From the NCBI GenBank assembly GCA_964036665.1, contig OZ038526.1:32612001-32676000 (forward strand): a DNA stretch of 64,000 nt, read 5' to 3'. The translations under genes and the position numbers were made by a program. Source of the stretch: Gordius sp. MW1. Taxonomy: Eukaryota; Nematomorpha; Gordioida; Gordea; Gordiidae. The notes below the pieces were generated by a model, which worked only from the letters and a program-made list of their open reading frames with translations, made no database searches and was not told the DNA's origin. Below are positions 55,772-64,000 of the stretch, piece by piece; positions within the stretch are counted from its first letter, which is position 1; the number at the start of each line of letters is the position of its first letter.

Positions 55772-56085
55772 TTAATCGTTTAAAGTTATATAGTTTATCG
55801 CATCCACAATTGTAGTAGTATTAATACCAATCATTTTCTCTGCATCAACACATTCCTTTGATTCATCCTTATATAGCACATTAGTAACATTCGTGTAAGA
55901 TTCAACTTTTGTAAAGCATTTCTTCTCATAATCGTAGTGAAACATTATAATTCTCTCAAGGGATAAATATAGCATAGAAACTTTTGGGATACAACCATTA
56001 ACTATCCCTACATCATGGCAATATATTTCCAAAGATATATTAGCTATTTTGATAGAGCGTTTAGAGGAGGCGCATTTGTCTGAGC
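55772..56085 (-). CDS. Probable terminal coding exon of an unidentified protein
   Basis: After acceptor TTCTATTATAG the frame runs 103 codons to TAA. It begins SDKCASSKRSIKIANISLEI and contains YCHDVGIVNGCIPKVSMLYL, FHYDYEKKCFTKVESYTNVT and CVDAEKMIGI. It starts two bases into a codon, i.e. after a phase-1 intron. Four or five Cys and NVT/NTT glycosylation sites would suit a secreted or extracellular protein. I do not recognise the family, and no upstream exon was found between 56.1 and 59.4 kb. Confidence 0.5.
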
Positions 56086-56871
56086 CTATAATAGAAAATG
56101 CATTATTAAATAGTTAGTTAGCCTTTAGATAAATATTAGGGAATACAAGTCAAATTAGGTTTTGCTTAATATATACTTGGCATACACCAAATTAAGTTAT
56201 TTATCTTGTCTAGAGAAAATAAAATTCAATAATGAGTTTATTTCCAACAAATCCAGTTTTTATGCAAAAAAACACAGAATATGACATAGTTTTAATATAA
56301 TGTGCCCAAATGGCATGACAAATAAATACGTCTACGCCCCCCCTCCCGATCACAGGCCTAATAGCCCAGTGGCGGTTAGAAACAAAGGCCGAACGTGGAC
56401 AGTCCGGATATCATAGCAGGCTCGAGCCGAGCCTATAAGTGAGACCCGCTAAAATCCCGTTATAAAATTGTGTAGAGTTTTATTTGTGTCTTATAAATTA
56501 CAAACAAAGGTATGATTTTATAATATATTATCCAATCATAATTATTTAATTATTAAATTAAGAATAAAAATTAAATTACATTTGCCTCTTTATTCATTCA
56601 ATCAATACATAAACGCCCACTTTAAATAAGTGTTTTTAGAGACCATATATTTAAAACTAACCCAGTCGATTCATACCCTTTTATTATAAGAGTAAGTTGT
56701 TTTCATATTTATAAACTTTAGTTTGAATGTTATATTTTTACCTAGTTTCTTTTTTAAAATATCACTGAGATAATTCCATGTGAATAAGCAAATATATTTT
56801 AAATGGTAAAAAAGAAAAGAAGGCAAGTAACTTTTATCTAAAAATTTTTTAACTTTCCAATATTATCTAAT

Positions 56872-56962
56872 ATGACATATATGGCTTTCTGTATCGCGGC
56901 TACAAGTGACACTAGTGAAAGAAATTTTTTGATAACCAGTTAGAAGATGATCTCGTTTAAGA
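56872..56962 (+). pseudogene. hAT transposase dimerisation-motif fragment
   Basis: The frame MTYMAFCIAATSDTSERNFL resembles the ...A.P.TS..SER.FS motif near the C-terminus of hAT transposases. GC-rich CGAGCCGAGCC sequence at ~56420 and GGGCTCCGCAC at ~57053 could be its decayed ends. Confidence 0.4.
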
Positions 56963-57707
56963 TTGGAAGTAAAAAATAATTATCATTTGCTGGAAATAAA
57001 TGATAGTATTTGCAAAATTAAAGTTTAAAAAAATAAAAATTTTGCTTAACCTGGGCTCCGCACTATAAAATCTAAGCAACGGGCGAACTGATTGACATAC
57101 AGAAGCCCGTAGCAAGTCTTTAATATCAACTAGATCGTAAAGGATATTAAATTGCAGTTTTAAACCAAATCAACAATGTTCTACTTCTTTATTTATCCAC
57201 TCATAACTTTTAGCAATTACCATTATAGCCCATTAATTTTACTCGCGTATAATCAATCACCTTTTAAATTCTATAATTTTCTATTTCTTTTAGCAGTTCT
57301 CCCCTTTTTATTACGCCAGATTATTATAACCAAATTTGACGAGACATTCTCAAGAAGCTATAATATTGTACGTGTATTACCTTATTCTTCATAAATCACT
57401 GATTTACCCTTTATCCATCAACTTTCCCTTGCAGGTTTTATTTTACTATTTACATCATTTTTTACATTATACTTTCAGCCAAAATCTTCATACAGCTCTT
57501 TATTACCCATACATTAATAAGCTTTTTATATTTTAATGCTTATATACTCTTATGAATTATTAATGAATATTTTATATCGCTCTTAAATGAATATTATGGA
57601 TATTTATTTGCATTAGCATTCGGACCTTTAACATTATAAATTATTTCATATATGAGCCCATTTTAAATAAGTCTTATTAATAGGTTATACTTATTTAACC
57701 ACTTAAG

Positions 57708-57744
57708 GACTAAGCCAAAGCAACGCTTGGCCGGGCACAGCTAG
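57708..57744 (-). mobile_element. End of a CTAGCTGTGCCCGGCC-type repeat
   Basis: On the minus strand it reads CTAGCTGTGCCCGGCCAAGC then GTTGCTTTGGC, the start motif of a very common animal repeat type, related in layout to 45747. Confidence 0.5.
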
Positions 57745-59089
57745 TTATAAAGTACATAAGTAGTAGACTAGGCACTAAGTCGTATCATATTTGACGCTTT
57801 AAGTGTTATTTTTATTTGGAAATGTTATTTTTTATCTCTACATTTTATTCAAAAAAAACTTTTAATTAAAACACTACCTGGCCCCCCCCCCACACCAAGT
57901 AGTAGCAATTTTATAAATTACATGGATAGTTCTCTTCGGCAATCTTAATCACTTGACTTCTCTTTCAATTATTCAGCTATACATTCATGCTATGCAAACA
58001 ATTGCAGTAAAAGGATTTTGACATTCAACAGATGATTCTACTAGCAGATAACTTGCAACTCAGATAAAATTTATATGAAACAGTCTTGATGAAAAAGATA
58101 TTTAGTAACGAAAGCTAAAACTTTGTAGGATTTAGATGTTTAATCTAGACTTCGATTTGCTAAGAGGCGAAAATTTCGTATTGATATTTCAACTAAATCT
58201 ATTGTGATTTATTCAAATTAACAATTTTTATCTCCTTGATCGAATACTTCATTATACAAGCCAAATAACGGTTTTAGAATAAAAGACAAATTTTAACCAG
58301 AAGCAAGATCCGTAAATTATTGTACGAAACTCAGAAATTTTGGTGGGGGGCTAGTCGGATAGGATTAGAGCTAGGCTTTCTACCGTATTTGAACTCATAA
58401 GGATATATAAGACAGGTTTAATTTTTGAAATGCGAAATTATCTTCATTTTAATCTAATGTAAAGAGGAAAAATAGATAAATTAATAAACTATTAAAAGAC
58501 TTTGTTTAAATGTATTCTCTGTATTTGGACGCAATATGTAAAAAATAAGTTATTTAAATTTTTATTCTATATCATTAATTTAAGTTGGCAAACTATTTAA
58601 TACATTAGAAAAGGAGTGATAACATAAATTTGAAACCTAATTTAATTGTAAACAGAGCAATAAATTTTTATTCTCGATTTTGATATAGTAGAATGAACTT
58701 AAAAATATATTTTGAAAATAAATATTAACTTTACTTTTTTCAAACGCGATTTAATTTTTCATGACAATTTTAGCTCCGATTTTTCCAAACATAAATTCAA
58801 TTATTATTTAAGTTGCCGTGTTGATTTCGCAAATAATATAATTTGAAATCTCGCTTTATATCCTACTCCTAAATGCACGTATAATTATATAATTAATTGC
58901 TTTATTTAATATTTTATCATTTTCTTACAACTTAGTCATAAATTGTATCGAATTAAATAACAATCTCTCGAGCTGGTTAGCCAGCCAAATAAACAAGAGA
59001 TAAATGTGTTTGGGACTAATACTAATATTAAATAACCTTTAAACGCTAAGTACAAATCTTAAAATTAATAATAACACTCCTCTCCTTTC

Positions 59090-59210
59090 TTTCTCCCGCT
59101 TTCTTTTTCTCGGTAATTATAGCAATAACAAAAACAACATTCCATCTCTCTCTACCTCTTTCACTCTTTCACTCTTTTTCTCAGTAATTATAGCGATAAC
59201 ACGATAAATT
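59090..59210 (+). repeat. CT-rich tract with a duplicated 27-bp segment
   Basis: TTTTTCTCGGTAATTATAGC and TTTTTCTCAGTAATTATAGC occur ~69 bp apart within a CTCTTT-rich tract, upstream of the signal-peptide exon. Confidence 0.6.
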
Positions 59211-59402
59211 TTAAAGGAAGTATGAGTAATAACACTTGCTTGAACGATGTTGATTGTGTTTTGTAACAATTTAAGCTAAATTTTGTACTACCGAATATGT
59301 TTAGTTGTTTTTCGCTTGACCTTTTGTACTCAAGATCTCTTTGCCCGTCACAAGATATAGGGCCTACTAATTTTAAAGGTTTCATTTATAATTTTTAATA
59401 CC

Positions 59403-62400
59403 ATGAATGCCGTTATATTATTCTTACTGATCGGAGGAGCCACTTGTACTAATGACCAAGGTTTACTTTATATATGATATTTAACAATATTTAATTTTTA
59501 TAATTTAAAATCTTACATATTGATAGAAAATCACTTAAATTTTTTTGACTTTTTAATAATTTATAATGGCATTTAACCAATAAAAGTGTATAACATTTTT
59601 AAAATATTAAATTTATTAATGTATAGTTTCTTTAAATGATGATTAATCATACACATTAATTTTTAAATTTAATAAGGTAAGTAAGTCATTAAATTATCTT
59701 GCTTTTGTAACATCAAACTCAATCATCAGTCATGAATCAGAGTTTTGATTAAATAATTTAACAAAAAGAATACATCAAAACGCAATTTCACCATTCTAAT
59801 TTAAGTGAATCTATAATTTATGTCAAAATAAAAAAAGAATTTTGTATGGGAGACCTATTAAAACTATGGTTATCCTCATCCTTTATTTATAATGCATTAT
59901 TCATTTAAAATATCACAGTTTACGAATATGATAAGGGCAAAGATGGCCACAGAGTGTAAAATGTGCAAAATGGCTGGGGGGTGGCTTAAATTCGGAAGAA
60001 AAAGCAATATTATATATAATTAATATAATAAAAGGGGTTATGTCTTTAAGTAATCATTTCAGGTTTTATAAATTTGATGTCTCTTATTGTCTTACAAGGT
60101 ATCTAACTATTTGTATATGTTAAATAATTCTTAATTTCAAGATTTGGTATATATACTGTAATATCGTTTTTCTCGCTATCCTATCTCTAAAATTTAGAAA
60201 TTATTATTAGCGAATGACGATGTATACTAAGCGGATCAGGTTTGTATTTGCATGAGGCCTTTAGTTTAAAAATAGCTTGAATTTGCATTTTGTAATACGG
60301 AGACGGACTATGCTCTAAATGTTATTTAAGTATATCAAATAAGTTTAAACACCTGTCTATCAAAATGCAAGTCAAAATAGCATATTCAAACTATGTTAGC
60401 GATGCCAATGACCAAATAATATTGTTGTTAAAGTAAATATATACGCAAAATTATGAACCCATTTGTCTCCACTCATTTTATTAACCCGCCAGGTAACACT
60501 AAATTTTAGCCCCTCAAATTTTATTAAAAAATGATTATTAGCATCCCTAGGGTCTAGTTGAGAGCAGCAGTTAAATTTTACTAGAAAAATAATGCACGAG
60601 AAGTCAGGGGGGTGTCACCTAAAAGGGACAATGGGAACACCAAAAATACCAAATGAATGCAACAACCTTACCAATTATAGGATAATTCCAATAGTTTCCT
60701 CCTGTTCAGGATCCTATGGAAAAATGGCGTTGGCTTTATTCAAAGAAATAGGCAGGCGATCCCCTCCCTCCAAACATTCCCCCGCATTTTTATTGAAACA
60801 ATCAATAGCTATCTTAATTGCAAAATTTAATTTCAAATCTTTTTTGGATTCCTGGCCTCTTCTAAATGAGGAAGATGAAGACATATTACTCATATGATGT
60901 TTTTCTTAAATTTAATTATTATATAATTGTATCATTTAATATTATGTTTAGATATATATCAATAAAATTTAATTAAATAAAAAAAAAATTATAGGATACA
61001 GACCGTTTAATTGTCATTACAGGCTTGTAATTTGAAGCAATTATTTAATAGCTTGTATAAAATTAATTTAACATCAGATACATAGTTGTGGTGGGATATG
61101 ATAATAAAAAGATCCATTATTACTTGGTTGACATATGACTTAAAGAAAATATAATGTTTTTTAGTTGTCTATATAATGATATAGATTGTTAAAAAAATTT
61201 AAATAAAAGATTAAAGTTTTCCTTGACACAACTAATCATAGAACCTATAATATTATCGCCGAAATTTAACAAACTAGAAGTCTGTGAAATCACTTATTTC
61301 AATCCATTCTCGACCCGACCGGACCCAAAAGCCTGTAAAATGAAACGATGGCGCTTTAAACTTTTAACTCGCACCTGACCCGAAAAAATAAAACTTGACC
61401 CGGCCCTCCATACAATATATATATAGTATAATTTTTAATATACTACCTGTAAGTGAGGAACATTTTTTATGTATAAAAAACTCAAAACTAAAATATTATA
61501 TTAATTATATAATTTTCTTTGCTGAAGTATTAAAATAGGAAATAAAAATGAGAATAACTAAACATTTATTCAGTGAAATGGATTTATTAGTAAAAAAATT
61601 ATAAATTATAAAAGCATGATAGGTGAAACTGGCAGGCTTATGAAAAGAAGATTGCCTCATTTTTTAAAATTTAGGGGAGACCGGGGACTAAATAGCCATA
61701 AAAAATTAAATCGCGTTTTAAAAAAAACTAAAAATTATTATTTCATTTTTTTGTTGGAATGTAATTTTAACGTCTATTTTTACTATAAGAAAAAAATTTG
61801 CATATAAAAAATTAATAGTTTTCTCACAAATTAAATTAAAAAAAAACAAAATTCCTAAAAATTTAAAAAATGCCCGGGGCACGTCATAGCCTCTTTCGGG
61901 GGATAGATTAATCCTTACGTTTTCACTTCCTATTGGTGTATGCTAACTCAAAATCAATAAACAGATTGTTTTATTGTCAAAAACATAGAGGATGCAAATG
62001 TAATAAGGTTATATTTTACATAATATAAATAAAAAAGGGTCAAGATAACAATCTGATTTATGTACCCATAAAAGTAAAATTCTGCGATGGAAAAAATGTT
62101 TAAATAGTCTATTAATATTCCAAATTACACTAAGAGAAATTAATTAAACAAAATTATTGTTTTTTAAATCTTTACATCTGTCTACGCAATAAAAAATGGC
62201 TAGAACTAGCCCCTCTCCGACTAGACCCGACCCCTATTTTTATGAACAAACAATATTTTAACATGTTACATTGCGCATAAAAATTAAATCATTAGACGGT
62301 GTTTATATAAAAAATACCCCTTTATAAGATAAAAGTTAAATTAGTCCAAATAATAAAGCCAAAAAAATTTTATGTGCAAAAACAAAATTTTGTCAAGGCT

Positions 62401-63566
62401 ACTAATAGCCCCAAAAAATCGTTTTTCCTCTATAAAAATTTTACATTTAATTTTTGTAACAAAAAAATTTTTTTTATACCTTATAAAAAATTACAAATAT
62501 GGTTTAAATTTTAATTATATATCATTATTATTTAAAAAAATAATTACAAAGATAATAGTAACCCCGGGCTACGACTAGCCCCGGTCTCCCTTACCCATTC
62601 TTAACCTTGCATAAATTGCTTAGGAATTCAGAATACGAACTAGTTAAAATTATAGTTCAATTTTTAAATAACAAGCAGACAAATTTAACCTCAATTTCCT
62701 ACGGTTATAGCCTATTACTAAATGAGTAATAACATAGGGGTAGCATTGAGATTAGAGGGGGGCAATAATGATTTAGGGAGGGGAAAATGGATCGTTTTTT
62801 GAAATTTTAGCCATACTTTTATAAATTTCACAAAAATTTTGGATTAAGAGGGGGAAGGGCAACTGTCCCTCCCTGCTCCCCATTGGCTACGCCCATAACG
62901 TGGCCCGACTTAAGGGTTTTATAATTTTAAACCCGAGGGTTCCCCCGCAAGCATTTCAATCAAACATAATAGGTTCAATAGTTTTAATAATGAACCGTTA
63001 TTTAGTACGACAAATCAATTAATTTATATACCCATCAAATCACCATCTTTTCAATTAACTAATTTCAAAAAGAATTATCATTCAAATATTTTACCGATTG
63101 CTTCTTATTTTGTGTATAAATTTATAACTTTTAGGTTTCAATTTGATTGATCATAGATACATTTCTTTGGAAGAGTCTATTCCCGTTGAACGAGTAGTCA
63201 GGGGTAAGTTATAAGGTTTATACCAAACATCTAATTTTTTAGAAAAGAGTATTCTATCGATAAATGTTGAAGATGATGGTAATGCTAATATAAGTTGAAT
63301 ATAAGACCAAAAAACAAAGAATCCACTGTGAAAATATTTATAATATTTTATGAAAATGGCACGCACCCCCTATTTATCTAACTCGAAATTGGAGGTTACA
63401 ATAATTTTAATTAATACTTTCTGTAAACTATGTCTTTTATATCTATTATAATAGGTTCCCAAAGGGATAAACTCAACAAGAGTTAAGTTGGATTATCAAG
63501 CGGCGTATGTCATATTGCTTATAAATAAAATAGACCTTGCTGATGGTTTATATTTTAACAAAGTTA
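59403..63566 (+). CDS. Candidate secreted-protein gene, three exons seen, 3' incomplete
   Basis: Exon 1 (59403-59460) starts AATACCATGAATG and encodes a clear signal peptide, MNAVILFLLIGGATCTNDQ. Exon 2 (63135-63203; acceptor AACTTTTAG, donor AGGG|GTAAGT) encodes FNLIDHRYISLEESIPVERV. Exon 3 (63465-63566; acceptor CCCAAAG, donor GTTA|GTAAGA) encodes INSTRVKLDYQAAYVILLIN then KIDLADGLYFNKV. All three junctions are phase 1, the usual arrangement for extracellular modules. I do not recognise the protein. The 3.7-kb first intron may hide more exons. Exon 1 has a weak donor (GTTTAC), and exon 3 could instead use the better-looking AG at 63454, which would break the frame. Confidence 0.42.
60592..60897 (+). 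pseudogene. ORF resembling a non-LTR retrotransposon C-terminal segment
   Basis: The 101-codon frame contains NYRIIPIVSSCSGSYGKMAL, then ALFKEIGRRSPPSKHSPAFL and LNEEDEDILLI. The LF.EIG.R.......FL.Q..S.AI...N pattern recalls a segment that follows the reverse transcriptase in several animal retroelements. The match is from memory and is weak. Confidence 0.35.
62738..62897. mobile_element. MITE of CATGGGCGTAGCCAG family
   Basis: ATAGGGGTAGCATTGAGATT, GGGGGGCAATAATGATTTAG and ATTGGCTACGCCCATAACG. The left end is decayed. Confidence 0.7.
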
Positions 63567-63571
63567 GTAAG

Positions 63572-63697
63572 ACTGTTTATCTGCTCGCGGGTTCAAATCC
63601 CGCTTTCAGCACTTTTTTCAAAAGATGTAAAATAGATAGGTGAGCGTCACCTCTCATCCAAGTATCTAAAGAAACTGACCACCACCTTAGTGTGACA
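63572..63697 (+). mobile_element. tRNA-derived SINE, 5' truncated
   Basis: Starts in the T-arm (CTCGCGGGTTCAAATCCCGC) and continues TTTTTTCAAAAGATGTAAA, GCGTCACCTCTCATCCAA, CCACCTTAGTGTGACAA as in the copy at 28801. It begins a few bases after the donor of the candidate exon at 63465-63566. Confidence 0.7.
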
Positions 63698-64000
63698 AAT
63701 AGCTATTGGAATTATTATAATCATTTTTAATGTTTTTTCATTGGAAAGAAGAAAATGAGAACATTAATGTTTTCATACTAAAGTTTAGCAAAATGAATAG
63801 CGCGTTTACTTTGCTAATATAAATATGCCTTTAACATAGCGGCCCAAACCCTTGCCTAATAAAGATTATCAGGTATTCGTGAGTTTATTATATTATTAAT
63901 TTATGAGAGTATAGATTAACCTATGGAAACAAGAGCTACCGAACGTAGCGTGTTGGATGTGTTGCCAAATCGATATATCAGCTCGACAATATAATTAGTA

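Noticed and set aside
59188..59385. Minus-strand ORF (MKPLKLVGPISCDGQRDLEY)
   Set aside because: Starts 17 bp from the opposing signal-peptide ATG, has no signal or family match, and no supporting splice context.

Overview
The window is AT-rich, repeat-dense DNA from an animal nuclear genome, probably an arthropod. The evidence is short spliced exons with GT..AG introns, two recognisable animal genes, and many hAT, MULE, piggyBac, LINE and tRNA-SINE copies. I cannot name the species. No prokaryotic operon, CRISPR array or rRNA is visible. The exon models below were built by eye from splice sites, reading-phase continuity and family similarity; no search was run.

Two real genes lie on the minus strand, each in exons mostly too short to show as long ORFs. 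(1) 10129 down to 2320: the 5' seven coding exons of a PIAS/Su(var)2-10-type SUMO E3 ligase (SAP domain, His/Gln/Pro-rich linker, PINIT domain). The SP-RING exons are not visible and should lie beyond position 1. (2) 29211 down to 19105: twelve exons of an NDRG (N-myc downstream-regulated, Drosophila MESK2-like) alpha/beta-hydrolase-fold protein, complete at the 3' end and lacking only its N-terminal exon(s). In both genes every exon junction keeps the reading phase, which is strong evidence for intact genes.

Between them (10.2-19 kb) are degraded LINE fragments (10.9-11.3 kb; 14.7-16.5 kb), several MITEs and a few exon-like minus-strand ORFs that may belong to a third gene. From 30 to 54.5 kb the sequence is mostly mobile DNA: nested hAT and MITE copies (30-33 kb, 42-44.7 kb), a satellite and inverted-repeat complex (36.1-40.9 kb), a MULE-like element with a SWIM zinc-finger remnant (48.3-52.05 kb) that carries a hAT element inside it, and a frameshifted piggyBac transposase (52.6-54.2 kb). 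From 54.5 to 64 kb repeats are sparser. There I see one probable terminal exon (56085 to 55772, minus) and a candidate secreted-protein gene on the plus strand (signal-peptide exon at 59403, further exons at 63135 and 63465, all introns phase 1).

Five interspersed families recur: a ~200-bp hAT-type MITE with TIR CAGTGTTGTAAAAACGGC (one copy with an exact 8-bp target duplication); a ~160-215-bp MITE with TIR CATGGGCGTAGCCAG; GC-rich CGGGCC-repeat hAT ends; a repeat carrying CCCATAAATTGCATAGCAAT that also seeds the 36-kb satellite; and a tRNA-derived SINE.
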